Assembly: GCF_016428585.1 (NCBI RefSeq)
Contig: NZ_JAELVR010000004.1
Span: 248,001-312,000, forward strand
Length of the DNA stretch: 64,000 nucleotides
Direction of reading: 5' to 3'
Origin: Sedimentitalea arenosa
GTDB lineage: Bacteria; Pseudomonadota; Alphaproteobacteria; Rhodobacterales; Rhodobacteraceae
The position numbers and the translations under genes were made by a program. The notes under the pieces are model-generated. The model was not told the DNA's origin. It saw only the letters and a program-made list of their open reading frames with translations, and ran no database searches. Position 1 is the first letter of the stretch. Each line of letters begins with the position of its first letter. Of this stretch, positions 15,726 to 25,136 are shown in pieces.

Positions 15726-16985
15726 ATGACACTTAACAGACGGCACTTTCTGGGAACAGCGGTCGGCACCGCCGCCGCGTTGAGCGCCCCGATGGTCATG
15801 GCTGCGGGAACTCCGCGCGTGGTCGTGATCGGCGGCGGCGCGGGTGGCGCAACGGCGGCTCGCTACATCGCCAAGGACAGCAAGGGCGAGATCGAGGTGA
15901 CGTTGGTCGAGCCGACGCGCAGCTACTACACCTGCTTTTTCTCGAACCTCTATATCGGCGGGTTCCAGGAGATCGGCGACCTCGCGCATTCCTATGGCGG
16001 GTTGGCGGCCTCGGGCGTCAACGTCGTGCATGACTGGGCGACCGGCATCGACCGCGACGCCAAGACCGTGACGCTGGCCGGTGGCGGGGTGCTGCCCTAT
16101 GACCGGCTGATTCTGTCACCCGGTATCGACTTCGTCGACGAGTCGGTGCCCGGCTGGGACCTGTCGGCCCAGAACGCCATGCCGCACGCCTACAAGGGCG
16201 GCTCGCAGACCGAGCTGCTGAAGGCGCAGATCCTAGCGATGCCCGAGGGCGGGCGTTTCGCCATGGTCGCACCTCCCAACCCATATCGCTGCCCGCCCGG
16301 CCCCTACGAGCGGATCAGCATGGTCGCGCATCTGCTCAAGGCCAACAACCCGACTGCCAAGATCCTGCTTGTGGATCCGAAGGAGAAATATTCGAAACAG
16401 GCGCTGTTCGAGGAAGGCTGGCAGAAGCATTACGGTGGCATGATCGAGCGCATCGGCCCTGACTTCGGGGCAAGCAACGTGCAGGTGAACCCGGCAGAGA
16501 TGATCGTGTCGATCGACGGCGTCGACGAGAAAGTCGACGTCTGCAACGTGATCCCGGCGCAAAAGGCCGGCGTGATCTGCGAACGTGCCGGCATCACCGA
16601 AGGCAACTGGGCACCGGTTTCAGGCCACACGATGCAATCTCGCGTCGATGAGAACATCCACGTGCTCGGCGATGCGACCGATCAGGGTGACATGCCGAAG
16701 TCGGGCTTTTCCGCCAACAGCCAGGCCAAGGTCGCCGCGATGGCCGTACGCGGGGCCCTGACCGGCTCCAAGGTCTTTCCGGCCAAATTCTCCAACACCT
16801 GTTGGTCGCTCATCGACGCGGATGACGGCGTCAAGGTCGGTGCGACCTACGAGGCGACGGACGAGAAGATCGCCAAGGTCGACGGTTTCATCAGCCAGAC
16901 CGGCGAAGACGCCGATTTGCGCCGCATCACCTACGAGGAAAGCCTCGGATGGTATGCCGGTATCACCGCAGACATGTTCGGCTGA
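15726..16985 (+). CDS. soxF: SoxF: FAD sulfide dehydrogenase flavoprotein
   Basis: A 419-residue Tat-exported flavoprotein (LNRRHFLGTAVGT). The FAD-binding motif VVVIGGGAGGATAARYIA follows the signal. Family motifs include YYTCFFSNLYIGG (Cys70), NPYRCPPGPYERISM (Cys189) and FSNTCWSLI (Cys359); the last two correspond to the redox disulfide of flavocytochrome c sulfide dehydrogenases. SoxF oxidises sulfide with SoxE as electron acceptor and can stimulate the Sox system. A GGGAGGAGG site precedes the ATG. It is the last sox gene and is followed by a strong hairpin. Confidence 0.93.
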   Translation: MTLNRRHFLGTAVGTAAALSAPMVMAAGTPRVVVIGGGAGGATAARYIAKDSKGEIEVTLVEPTRSYYTCFFSNLYIGGFQEIGDLAHSYGGLAASGVNVVHDWATGIDRDAKTVTLAGGGVLPYDRLILSPGIDFVDESVPGWDLSAQNAMPHAYKGGSQTELLKAQILAMPEGGRFAMVAPPNPYRCPPGPYERISMVAHLLKANNPTAKILLVDPKEKYSKQALFEEGWQKHYGGMIERIGPDFGASNVQVNPAEMIVSIDGVDEKVDVCNVIPAQKAGVICERAGITEGNWAPVSGHTMQSRVDENIHVLGDATDQGDMPKSGFSANSQAKVAAMAVRGALTGSKVFPAKFSNTCWSLIDADDGVKVGATYEATDEKIAKVDGFISQTGEDADLRRITYEESLGWYAGITADMFG

Positions 16986-17001
16986 AACCGACCTGACAGA
17001 C

Positions 17002-17030
17002 GGGCCGTCCCGGATCGACCGGGGCGGCCC
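17002..17030 (+). terminator. Terminator hairpin at the end of the sox operon
   Basis: A 12-bp stem, GGGCCGTCCCGG (17002-17013) with CCGGGGCGGCCC (17019-17030), with one G-U pair and a 5-nt loop, 16 bases after the soxF stop codon. The downstream T run is short (TTGCCACTTCT), but the stem is very stable. Confidence 0.75.
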
Positions 17031-17142
17031 TTGCCACTTCTAATTGTCCTGCCGCCCTTGCAGCCCCCCAAAGGCGATACTAAGACTCTGCTAACGTATG
17101 GCCGGGTATGGTCCCGGCAGTCCAAGCAGCAGGCAGGCACAG

Positions 17143-17775
17143 ATGTTTGATCCCATAGACACCTACATGAACACCCTCGTCCCGATGGTGGTCGAGCAGA
17201 CCAGCCGGGGAGAGCGCGCCTATGACATCTTCTCGCGCCTGCTGAAGGAACGGATCGTCTTCATCAATGGCCCGATCCATGACGGGATGAGCCATCTCGT
17301 GGTGGCACAGCTGCTGCATCTCGAGGCGGAAAATCCGTCCAAGGAGATCAGCATCTACATCAACTCGCCCGGTGGCGTCGTGACCAGCGGCCTGTCGATC
17401 TATGACACGATGCAATACATCAAGCCCAAGGTCAGCACGCTCTGTATCGGGCAGGCGGCATCGATGGGGTCGGTCCTGCTGGCCGGTGGCGAGGCTGGCA
17501 TGCGTTTCTCGCTGCCCAACAGCCGCATCATGGTGCACCAGCCCAGCGGCGGCTATCAGGGCCAGGCGAGCGATATCATGATCCACGCAGCGGAAACCCA
17601 GAAGCTCAAGGACCGGCTGTATGACATCTATGTCAAGCATACCGGGCAGACCAAGAAGGCGGTCGAAAAGGCTCTGGATCGCGACAACTTCATGTCGCCC
17701 GAGGAAGCCAAGGAATGGGGCCACATCGACGAGATCGTGGCAAGTCGCGACAAGGGCGACGACAAGGGGGCATAA
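17143..17775 (+). CDS. clpP: ClpP: ATP-dependent Clp protease proteolytic subunit
   Basis: A 210-residue serine protease. The catalytic triad is at the expected spacing: Ser107 (GQAASMGS), His132 (MVHQPSGG) and Asp181 (ALDRDNFMS). The start MFDPIDTYM fits the family, which begins with a short propeptide before [14 protein letters not shown]; a longer in-frame extension has no support. It forms the tetradecameric barrel that degrades proteins unfolded by ClpX, whose gene follows after 154 bases. The gap contains only weak inverted repeats. Confidence 0.96.
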   Translation: MFDPIDTYMNTLVPMVVEQTSRGERAYDIFSRLLKERIVFINGPIHDGMSHLVVAQLLHLEAENPSKEISIYINSPGGVVTSGLSIYDTMQYIKPKVSTLCIGQAASMGSVLLAGGEAGMRFSLPNSRIMVHQPSGGYQGQASDIMIHAAETQKLKDRLYDIYVKHTGQTKKAVEKALDRDNFMSPEEAKEWGHIDEIVASRDKGDDKGA

Positions 17776-17929
17776 CGCCTGCCTTAGTAGCACAGCTGCC
17801 GGGCCACATCGGGCGCGGCACGTTTTGCGATTGTGATGCCCGGATCGCTGTCCTAAGCTGTCCTGTGTGGGTGACCCTGTCCTGAAGAATTCGGGGCGAC
17901 GTTGGAAATCGAAGCCGGAAAGGTTAATC

Positions 17930-19198
17930 ATGGCAACGAACTCAAGCGGCGACAGCAAGAACACGCTCTACTGCAGCTTTTGCGGCAAGAGCCAGCACGA
18001 GGTGCGCAAGCTGATCGCGGGTCCGACGGTGTTCATCTGCGACGAATGCGTCGAACTCTGCATGGACATCATTCGCGAAGAGACCAAGGCGAGCGGGCTC
18101 AAGGCCACCGACGGTGTGCCCACGCCGAAGGACATCTGCGCGGTGCTGGACGATTACGTGATCGGTCAGGCGAATGCCAAGAAGGTGCTCTCCGTCGCGG
18201 TGCACAACCATTACAAGCGGCTGAACCACGCCCAGAAGGCGGGCAACGACATCGAACTGGCCAAGTCGAACATCCTGCTGATCGGCCCGACCGGCTGCGG
18301 CAAGACCCTTTTGGCGCAGACACTGGCGCGGATCCTCGATGTGCCGTTCACCATGGCGGATGCGACCACGCTGACCGAAGCGGGTTATGTCGGCGAGGAT
18401 GTCGAAAACATCATCCTCAAGCTGCTGCAGGCCTCCGAGTACAATGTCGAACGCGCGCAGCGCGGCATCGTCTACATCGACGAGGTCGACAAGATCACGC
18501 GCAAGTCGGAAAACCCGTCGATCACCCGGGACGTTTCGGGCGAGGGTGTCCAGCAGGCGCTTCTGAAGCTGATGGAAGGCACCGTCGCCTCGGTGCCGCC
18601 GCAAGGCGGGCGGAAGCATCCGCAGCAGGAATTCCTGCAGGTCGACACGACAAACATCCTGTTCATCTGTGGCGGCGCCTTTGCCGGGCTCGACAAGATC
18701 ATCGCCGCCCGCGGCAAGGGCAGTGCGATGGGGTTTGGCGCGGACGTGCGTGACAACGACGAACGCGGCATCGGCGAAATCTTCACCGACCTCGAGCCCG
18801 AGGATCTGCTGAAGTTCGGCCTGATCCCGGAATTCGTCGGTCGTCTGCCGGTTCTCGCGACGCTCGAGGACCTGGACGAAGAGGCCCTCGTCACGATCCT
18901 GACGCAGCCGAAGAACGCGCTGGTCAAGCAGTATCAGCGCCTGTTCGAACTGGAAGACACCGAACTGCAGTTTACCGACGATGCGCTGAAGGCAATCGCC
19001 AAGCGTGCCATCGAGCGCAAGACCGGTGCACGTGGCCTGCGGTCGATTCTCGAGGACATCCTGCTTGAGACGATGTTCGAACTCCCAGGCCTCGACAGCG
19101 TGACCAAGGTCGTCGTGAACGAAGAAGCCGTGATGTCGGACGCAGCGCCGCTGATGATCCATGCGGACGCGGAAAAGGACACCGTCTCCGCAGGTTGA
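17930..19198 (+). CDS. clpX: ClpX: AAA+ unfoldase of the ClpXP protease
   Basis: A 422-residue protein. The N-terminal zinc-binding domain has Cys15, Cys18, Cys37 and Cys40 (YCSFCGK and ICDECVELC). The Walker A motif is GPTGCGKT (119-126) and Walker B is [10 protein letters not shown]; the sensor regions and ClpP-docking loop follow. It recognises tagged or specific substrates, including cell-cycle regulators in alphaproteobacteria, and threads them into ClpP. The start MATNSSGD was chosen because it places the zinc finger at the normal distance from the N-terminus. A RidA-like gene follows after 3 bases. Confidence 0.97.
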   Translation: MATNSSGDSKNTLYCSFCGKSQHEVRKLIAGPTVFICDECVELCMDIIREETKASGLKATDGVPTPKDICAVLDDYVIGQANAKKVLSVAVHNHYKRLNHAQKAGNDIELAKSNILLIGPTGCGKTLLAQTLARILDVPFTMADATTLTEAGYVGEDVENIILKLLQASEYNVERAQRGIVYIDEVDKITRKSENPSITRDVSGEGVQQALLKLMEGTVASVPPQGGRKHPQQEFLQVDTTNILFICGGAFAGLDKIIAARGKGSAMGFGADVRDNDERGIGEIFTDLEPEDLLKFGLIPEFVGRLPVLATLEDLDEEALVTILTQPKNALVKQYQRLFELEDTELQFTDDALKAIAKRAIERKTGARGLRSILEDILLETMFELPGLDSVTKVVVNEEAVMSDAAPLMIHADAEKDTVSAG

Positions 19199-19201
19199 TC
19201 C

Positions 19202-19564
19202 ATGACGATCCAGCGGATTGCGTCCGGCGGCCCGTTTGAAGAACGGGTCGGCTATTGCCGGGCGGTGATTGCGGGCGGTTTGGTGCATGTCTCGGGCACT
19301 GTCGGGCAAGGCGACACTGTGGTCGAGCAATGCCGCTCGGCGCTGTCGGTGATCGAGGACGCGCTGGCCAAGGCCGGGGCTGGGTGGTCCGACGTGGTCC
19401 GCGTGACCTACATGCTGCCCGACCGGGCCGAGTTCGAACCGTGCTGGCCGATCCTGTCAGAGACATTCGGCGCAAATCCACCCGCCGCCACCATGATCGA
19501 ATGTGGCCTCATCGACCCGAAATACCGGATCGAGATCGAGGTGACGGCGCTGCTGCCGGAGTGA
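19202..19564 (+). CDS. RidA/YjgF-superfamily protein, variant without the usual catalytic Arg
   Basis: A 120-residue chorismate-mutase-like fold of the Rid superfamily (VHVSGTVGQ, then [16 protein letters not shown]). In RidA itself an Arg in the PARSxVEV segment is required for enamine/imine deamination. Here the matching segment is [11 protein letters not shown], so that Arg is absent and classical deaminase activity is unlikely. The product belongs to another Rid subfamily of unclear function. The gene lies 3 bases after clpX on the same strand and may be co-transcribed with it. Confidence 0.8.
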   Translation: MTIQRIASGGPFEERVGYCRAVIAGGLVHVSGTVGQGDTVVEQCRSALSVIEDALAKAGAGWSDVVRVTYMLPDRAEFEPCWPILSETFGANPPAATMIECGLIDPKYRIEIEVTALLPE

Positions 19565-19649
19565 CGCCGACCCGCCGCCCTGCGCTGCCTTGTCTCTGGA
19601 CCTCGGGCACAGGATGGGTCATATCAGGGTCAACAAACCGGAGACTCTC

Positions 19650-20033
19650 ATGGGCATCCTGAATTCCCTGCTGCGCGCCGTGACCTGGTGGAACGGGCAG
19701 ACACTGAACACCCAGATCTTTACCTGGCGCAAGGGCGTCAAGGTCGGTGAAGACGAACAGGGAAACGTGTTCTATCGCAATGCGGATGACAGCAAACGCT
19801 GGGTCATCTTCAACGGCGAGGTCGAGGCGAGCCGGGTCAGCCCGGATTGGCACGGCTGGCTGCACCGCACTTGGGACGAACCGCCGACCGACCGCCCGCT
19901 CGCCCACAAAAAATGGGAAAAGCCGCACCAGGAGAATCTAACGGGTACCGCGATGGCCTATGTCCCGGCCGGGTCGCTGCGCCGCGTCGATCCGACCCCG
20001 CGCCGCGACTACGAGGCGTGGACGCCGGAGTGA
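19650..20033 (+). CDS. NDUFA12-family accessory subunit of NADH dehydrogenase (complex I)
   Basis: A 127-residue protein matching the alphaproteobacterial NDUFA12/B17.2 family: [16 protein letters not shown] at the start, [20 protein letters not shown], and [15 protein letters not shown], the signature region. In mitochondria and alphaproteobacteria it caps the matrix/cytoplasmic arm of complex I. GGAG lies 6-9 nt before the chosen ATG. The order NDUFA12, mlaD, DUF2155, aat, accC, accB is one I recognise from other Rhodobacteraceae. Confidence 0.9.
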   Translation: MGILNSLLRAVTWWNGQTLNTQIFTWRKGVKVGEDEQGNVFYRNADDSKRWVIFNGEVEASRVSPDWHGWLHRTWDEPPTDRPLAHKKWEKPHQENLTGTAMAYVPAGSLRRVDPTPRRDYEAWTPE

Positions 20034-20061
20034 AACCGGTCCTTTCGACGGAGCGTACGTG

Positions 20062-20514
20062 ATGTCGCACAACACCACCGAAATCCTGGTCGGGGGCGCG
20101 GTTCTGGCCGGCGCCTTGGCCTTCGCGATCTATGCCGGGCAGGCCTCGGGCCTGTCCACCGGGGGCGATGGCTACGAACTGAACGCGAGCTTCCGTTCGC
20201 TCGAGGGTGTTGGCGTGGGCACTGATGTGCGCCTTGCCGGCGTCAAGATCGGAACCGTTACCAACGTGGAGCTGAATGCCGAAACCTATCGCGCCGATAC
20301 GCGCTTTTCGGTGCGTAACGGGATCGAGATTCCCGATGACAGCGCTGCGGTGGTGGCCTCCGAGGGACTGCTGGGCGGCAATTTTCTCGAGATCGTGCCG
20401 GGCGGTTCGCCCTTTTTCTTCGACCCGGGCGCCGACATCGAAGACACGCAGGGCGCGGTCAGTCTGATCTCGCTTCTCGTCAAGTTCGTGGCCGGCAGCG
20501 GGAGCGGCGAGTGA
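20062..20514 (+). CDS. mlaD: MlaD: MCE-domain protein of phospholipid transport
   Basis: A 150-residue protein with one N-terminal membrane helix (ILVGGAVLAGALAFAIYA) followed by a single MCE domain (YELNASFRSLEGVGVGTDVR, LAGVKIGTVTN, EGLLGGNFLEIVPGG). MlaD hexamers bind phospholipid in the MlaFEDB system, which keeps the outer membrane asymmetric. The genes mlaE, mlaF and mlaC are not next to it. The stop overlaps the GTG of the next gene (GTGA), so the two are coupled. Confidence 0.9.
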   Translation: MSHNTTEILVGGAVLAGALAFAIYAGQASGLSTGGDGYELNASFRSLEGVGVGTDVRLAGVKIGTVTNVELNAETYRADTRFSVRNGIEIPDDSAAVVASEGLLGGNFLEIVPGGSPFFFDPGADIEDTQGAVSLISLLVKFVAGSGSGE

Positions 20515-20870
20515 TCCGCTCTGTCCTGCTCGCGGCGCTGCTTCTGACCACGCCGGCCATCGCCCAGGACCAGGCGGTCTCGGGCAAGGGGGCCGTGCTG
20601 CGGGGGCTCGACAAGGTCAACGGACAGACGGTGGACGTGCAGATCCAGACCGGGGGACGGGCAGAAGTGTTCGGCCTCACGGTGGACTTGGCGGATTGCC
20701 GGTACCCGGCGGAGAACCCGACCGGGGATGCCTTTGCCTTTCTGACGATCCTCGACACCGGGCAGACGAACGTTCGCTTCCAAGGGTGGATGATCGCGTC
20801 GTCGCCGGCGCTGAATGCGCTTGACCACAGCCGCTATGACGTCTGGGTTTTGCGCTGCATCACTTCATAA
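20511..20870 (+). CDS. DUF2155 exported protein
   Basis: A 119-residue protein with a signal peptide ending AIAQ, then the DUF2155 signature GAVLRGLDKVNGQTVDVQI and FGLTVDLADCRYPAENP, and a C-terminal WVLRCIT; the two Cys may form a disulfide. It begins with GTG inside the mlaD stop codon. The function is unknown; the family is largely alphaproteobacterial and periplasmic. Its last 37 bases overlap the 3' end of aat on the other strand, leaving no room for a separate terminator. Confidence 0.85.
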   Translation: MIRSVLLAALLLTTPAIAQDQAVSGKGAVLRGLDKVNGQTVDVQIQTGGRAEVFGLTVDLADCRYPAENPTGDAFAFLTILDTGQTNVRFQGWMIASSPALNALDHSRYDVWVLRCITS

Positions 20871-21478
20871 GGCGAAGGTGTCTTGGGTGCCCTAAAATCG
20901 GCAGGCAGTGCGAGGGCCTCGGCCAAGCGGCGGTGGTACTCCGCGCGGGTCACCTCGATCGCGCCCAGTGACGCCAGATGCGCCGTGAGAAACTGCGTAT
21001 CGAACAGTCGGAACCCGGCCTTGCCGAGCCGGTCCACCAGGTAGGAGAGTGCGATCTTCGAGGCGTCCGTGCGCCGCGAGAACATGCTTTCGCCGAAGAA
21101 CGCGGCCCCGATCGCGACCCCGTATACGCCGCCGACCAAATCGTCGCCGTCCCAGACCTCGAGCGAATGCGCCCGGCCAGCGTCGAACAAGGCAATGTAG
21201 AGCGCGCGGATCTCCGCGTTGATCCAGGTTTCTGCCCGGTCTGCACACCCATCCAGAACGCCGGGAAAATCGGTGTCGATGGTGACGTGATACTGTCCAC
21301 GACGCAGCCGGCGTCGCAGGGAGCGCGAGACGTGAAACCCGTCAAGCGGCAGGATGCCACGGCGCTTTGGATCGACCCAGAAGATTTCTGCATCGTCCCG
21401 GTGTTCTGCCATCGGGAAGATGCCGATCGTGTAGCCTTGCAGCAGAAGCTCGGGCGTCAGTCCCATCGGATCGTCCAT
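20834..21478 (-). CDS. aat: Aat: leucyl/phenylalanyl-tRNA-protein transferase
   Basis: A 214-residue enzyme that adds Leu or Phe to proteins with N-terminal Arg or Lys, marking them for ClpAP (N-degron pathway). Family motifs are clear: LTPELLLQGYTIGIFPMAE, IFWVDPKRRGILPLDGFHVS, HSLEVWDGDDLVGGVYG and FFGESMFSRRTDASKIAL. The start is at MDDPMG or four codons later at MGLTP; neither has a strong ribosome site. It lies 34 bases after accC and is probably transcribed with accBC, as in related genomes. Confidence 0.93.
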   Translation of the reverse strand: MDDPMGLTPELLLQGYTIGIFPMAEHRDDAEIFWVDPKRRGILPLDGFHVSRSLRRRLRRGQYHVTIDTDFPGVLDGCADRAETWINAEIRALYIALFDAGRAHSLEVWDGDDLVGGVYGVAIGAAFFGESMFSRRTDASKIALSYLVDRLGKAGFRLFDTQFLTAHLASLGAIEVTRAEYHRRLAEALALPADFRAPKTPSPYEVMQRKTQTS

Positions 21479-21512
21479 CCCGGGGCGCGTGTTCGGCTGG
21501 CCGAAGCCACGA

Positions 21513-22865
21513 TCACCCGTCGGCCAGGTTGGTTTCCAGCCAATGCTCCAGCCAGTGAATGTTGTAGCTGCCGCGCAGCAGATCCGGTTCCTGGAGCAGG
21601 GCGTGAAACAAGGGCACCGTGGTGTCGACGCCATCCACGATCAGTTCGCCAAGCGCCCGCCCCAACCGGGCCAGCGCTTCGGGTCGGTCACGCCCATGCA
21701 CGATCAGCTTGCCAATCAGGCTGTCGTAATAGGGCGGGATCGAATAGCCGTCATAGAGCGCTGAATCCATCCTGACGCCCAGGCCACCCGGCGCATGATA
21801 TTGCGTGATGCGTCCGGGGCAGGGCGAAAAGTTGGGCAGTTTCTCGGCATTGATCCGGACCTCGATCGCATGTCCCTTTATCTCCAGGTCCTCCTGGGTG
21901 AAGGACATCGGCAGACCGGCGGCGACGCGGATCTGTTCGCGCACTAGGTCGACCCCGAAGATCGCCTCGGTCACGGGGTGTTCGACCTGAAGCCGTGTGT
22001 TCATCTCGATGAAGTAGAACGCGCCGTTCTCGTAGAGAAACTCGATCGTGCCCGCGCCGATATAGTTGATCTTGGCGACTGCATCTGCACAGACCTTTCC
22101 GATCCGCGCGCGCTCTTCCTCCGTGATCACCGGGCCTGGTGCCTCTTCAAAGACCTTCTGGTGACGCCGCTGCAGCGAGCAATCCCGCTCGCCTAGGTGA
22201 ACGGCATTTCCCTTGCCGTCGCCAAAGACCTGGATCTCGATATGACGCGGCGTGGTCAGGTATTTCTCGATATAGACCTCGTCATTGCCGAAGTTTGATT
22301 TCCCCTCGGCGCGTGCGGTCTGGAAGGCGCGTTCCATGTCGGCGGCGGATTTCGCGACCTTCATACCCTTGCCGCCACCACCTGCGGTGGCCTTGATGAT
22401 GACCGGATAGCCGATCTCTTCACCGATGCGCTTGGCGGTTTCGAGGTCCGGCACGCCGCCGTCGCTGCCCGGCACGCAGGGTACGCCAAGCGTCTTCATC
22501 GTGTCCTTGGCGGTGATCTTGTCGCCCATGATACGAATATGCTCGGCGGTGGGGCCGATGAACGTCAGCCCATGATCCTCGACGATCTGCACGAAATTCG
22601 CGTTCTCGGACAGGAACCCGTAGCCCGGATGAATCGCCTGCGCGCCCGAGATCTCGCAGGCCGAGATGATCGCAGGAATCGAAAGATAGCTCTGCGGGCT
22701 GGGGGCGGGGCCGATGCAGACCGATTCATCCGCCATGCGCACATGCATCGCGTCGGTGTCCGCAGTCGAATGCACCGCGACGCTGGCAATGCCCATTTCG
22801 CGCGCGGCCCGGACCACGCGCAGGGCGATCTCGCCGCGATTGGCAATCAGGATCTTGTCAAACAT
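21513..22865 (-). CDS. accC: AccC: biotin carboxylase subunit of acetyl-CoA carboxylase
   Basis: A 450-residue ATP-grasp enzyme that carboxylates biotin on AccB, the first step of fatty acid synthesis. It begins with [18 protein letters not shown]. The ATP-binding Gly-rich loop is [14 protein letters not shown], and the catalytic region includes [13 protein letters not shown] and [16 protein letters not shown]. The length is typical. It is transcribed after accB with an 8-base gap, and aat follows. Confidence 0.97.
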   Translation of the reverse strand: MFDKILIANRGEIALRVVRAAREMGIASVAVHSTADTDAMHVRMADESVCIGPAPSPQSYLSIPAIISACEISGAQAIHPGYGFLSENANFVQIVEDHGLTFIGPTAEHIRIMGDKITAKDTMKTLGVPCVPGSDGGVPDLETAKRIGEEIGYPVIIKATAGGGGKGMKVAKSAADMERAFQTARAEGKSNFGNDEVYIEKYLTTPRHIEIQVFGDGKGNAVHLGERDCSLQRRHQKVFEEAPGPVITEEERARIGKVCADAVAKINYIGAGTIEFLYENGAFYFIEMNTRLQVEHPVTEAIFGVDLVREQIRVAAGLPMSFTQEDLEIKGHAIEVRINAEKLPNFSPCPGRITQYHAPGGLGVRMDSALYDGYSIPPYYDSLIGKLIVHGRDRPEALARLGRALGELIVDGVDTTVPLFHALLQEPDLLRGSYNIHWLEHWLETNLADG

Positions 22866-22873
22866 GGGATCGC

Positions 22874-23371
22874 CTATTCGATGATGACGAGCGGGGTGCC
22901 GTATTCGACCGCGGCGCCGTCCTCGACCAGGATCCGTTTCACAGTGCCGGATTTCGGCGCCGGAATATGGTTCATCGTCTTCATGGCTTCGACGATGAGA
23001 AGCGTGTCGCCTTCACTCACCGCGGCGCCCACGCTGACAAAGGCGGCTGCATCGGGTTCCGGCTGCATGTAGACCGTGCCCACCATCGGCGACAGAACGG
23101 CGCCGGGATGCGCGGCCGGGTCATCGCTGGCGGCGGGCGGCGTGGCCGCTGCGGGCGCGGAGGACGAGGCGGCCGGGCTGGGCAATGCGGCGGTGACCGG
23201 AGCGGCCGGTGCCGGCGCGACCGCCAGGGTGCCGCGGCTGACGCGCACGTTCAGGCTGTCGTCGGGTCCATAATCGCGTTTGACCTGCAATTCCGTCAGG
23301 TCGTTCTCGCGCAGCAGCTCGGCCAGGGCCTTGATGAATGCCACGTCCGACTCGTGATTGGTGTCTGTCAT
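22874..23371 (-). CDS. accB: AccB: biotin carboxyl carrier protein
   Basis: A 165-residue carrier. The N-terminal dimerisation helices (1-45) are followed by an Ala/Pro-rich linker (50-90) and the biotinyl domain with [13 protein letters not shown], where Lys131 is the biotinylation site. It carries CO2 from AccC to the carboxyltransferase. GAGGAC lies before the ATG. It is the first gene of the leftward accB-accC-aat unit. The 265 bp upstream, up to the divergent ligase gene, hold no further recognisable feature. Confidence 0.96.
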   Translation of the reverse strand: MTDTNHESDVAFIKALAELLRENDLTELQVKRDYGPDDSLNVRVSRGTLAVAPAPAAPVTAALPSPAASSSAPAAATPPAASDDPAAHPGAVLSPMVGTVYMQPEPDAAAFVSVGAAVSEGDTLLIVEAMKTMNHIPAPKSGTVKRILVEDGAAVEYGTPLVIIE

Positions 23372-23636
23372 GATGTCCTCGACCGGTTCCGCATTCCCGT
23401 CTGATGCGCGGGATTAACACTGCAGGCGCTTATAGGCCAAGGTTCAACCCGTGAAAAGCGCCGTTGCGTAAGCGGACCATGGCAGGGATGCGGGCAAATG
23501 GCCAGCAGCCGACTTGGCGCGGCGCGCGCGTTGTGGAATTGCAGCCGGCATGAAAGGCGCGCTATCCTGACGCGGGGAGGACGACGCGCGTGATGATCAC
23601 AAAGACAGCACTGGGCCTTGGCGAGGTCGGCTGGCG

Positions 23637-25136
23637 ATGAACCTCGCGCAATGGCTTTATCGTCAAGCGCAGGCGCTACCGGAACGGCCCGCCCTGTTCC
23701 ACGGGACGCGGCAGATCGCCGATTACGCGGCCTTTGATGCGCGCGCTGCGCGGCTGGCGGAATGGCTGAGGGCTGGTGGGATCGTGCCCGGTGACCGCGT
23801 CGCCATATTCATGAAGAACTGCCCCGCCTACCTGATCGTGCAATACGCGATCTGGTATGCGGGTGCGGTGGCGGTTCCGATCAATGCCAAGCTGCACGGG
23901 AGAGAGACCGCGTTCATCCTCGAGGATTCTGGCGCGCGGCTGTGTTTCGCCTCGCCGGACCTGGCCGAAGCGCTGGCCGAAGCCGATGTCTCCTGTGACG
24001 TGGTCGACCCGGCCGCGATCGATACCGCGCAAGGCGCGCGGCTGGCGGTGCCGATCCAGCGTGATGCTGACGATTTGGCCTGGTTGTTCTATACCTCCGG
24101 CACGACGGGGCGGCCCAAGGGCGTGATGATCACCAACCGGATGCTGATCGCCATGTCGCTGGCTTATACCGTCGATGTCGACCCGGTCAGCCCGGAAGAC
24201 TCGGTAATCTATGCCGCCCCGATGAGTCATGGTGCCGGGATCTACAACATGATCCATGTCCGGATGGGCACGCGGCATGTCTGTCCCGTTTCGGGCGGCT
24301 TTGACGAGGCGGAAGTCTTCGACCTCGCCCGCCACTTCGGGCGGGCGCAGATGTTCGCGGCGCCGACGATGATCAAGCGGATGGTCGATGCCGCCGCGAA
24401 GAGTGGCGCGACCGGCGAAGGCTTGCGGACGATCGTCTATGGCGGCGGGCCGATGTATTCCGCCGACATCATCGAGGCTGTCGAGCGCTTTGGTCCGGTC
24501 TTTGTGCAGATCTACGGACAAGGCGAATGCCCGATGGGCATCACGGCGCTGTCACGGCACGACGTGACAGACCGCACCCATCCGCGTTGGTGGGAAAGGC
24601 TGGCCAGTGTCGGGCGGGCGCAATCGCCTGTCGAACTGCGCATCGCGGATGCCGAAGGCAACGCGCTGGACCCCGGAGAGGTGGGCGAGATCAGGGTGCG
24701 CGGTGACGTGGTGATGCCGGGCTATTGGCGCAACACCGAGGCCACGGCAGCGACCCTTCGCGACGGGTGGCTCTGCACCGGGGATATGGGGTTCATGGAT
24801 GCGGACGGCTACGTGACCATGCAGGACCGATCCAAGGACATGATCATCACGGGGGGCTCGAATGTCTATCCTCGTGAAGTCGAAGAGGTGTTGCTGACCC
24901 ATCCGCGCCTGCGCGAGGTATCGGTGATCGGCCGGCCCGACCCGGACTGGGGCGAAGTGGTGGTTGCCTGTATCGTTGGGGATGTGGACACGGCAGAGCT
25001 CGATCGGCTCTGCATCGAGAACATCGCCCGCTTCAAGCGGCCCAAGGACTACTTGCGGCTCGACCAGTTGCCCAAGAACAATTACGGCAAGGTTCTCAAG
25101 ACCGAGTTGCGCAAGATGCTGAAGGACAAGACATGA
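23637..25136 (+). CDS. Class I adenylate-forming acyl-CoA synthetase/ligase
   Basis: A 499-residue AMP-dependent synthetase. P-loop motif LFYTSGTTGRPKG, then YGQGECPMGIT (A5), WLCTGDMGFMDADGY (A7/A8 hinge) and the catalytic Lys motif LPKNNYGKVLKTELRK near the C-terminus. It would activate a carboxylic acid to an adenylate and then a CoA thioester. The substrate cannot be read from the sequence; a medium-chain or aromatic acid is possible. The stop overlaps the next gene (ATGA), a 3-hydroxybutyrate-dehydrogenase-like SDR, which suggests use of a hydroxy or keto acid. Confidence 0.85.
   Translation: MNLAQWLYRQAQALPERPALFHGTRQIADYAAFDARAARLAEWLRAGGIVPGDRVAIFMKNCPAYLIVQYAIWYAGAVAVPINAKLHGRETAFILEDSGARLCFASPDLAEALAEADVSCDVVDPAAIDTAQGARLAVPIQRDADDLAWLFYTSGTTGRPKGVMITNRMLIAMSLAYTVDVDPVSPEDSVIYAAPMSHGAGIYNMIHVRMGTRHVCPVSGGFDEAEVFDLARHFGRAQMFAAPTMIKRMVDAAAKSGATGEGLRTIVYGGGPMYSADIIEAVERFGPVFVQIYGQGECPMGITALSRHDVTDRTHPRWWERLASVGRAQSPVELRIADAEGNALDPGEVGEIRVRGDVVMPGYWRNTEATAATLRDGWLCTGDMGFMDADGYVTMQDRSKDMIITGGSNVYPREVEEVLLTHPRLREVSVIGRPDPDWGEVVVACIVGDVDTAELDRLCIENIARFKRPKDYLRLDQLPKNNYGKVLKTELRKMLKDKT

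Noticed and set aside
17776-17929. Weak inverted repeats between clpP and clpX
   Set aside because: Stems are short and interrupted with no T run, so I could not support a terminator or regulatory RNA.
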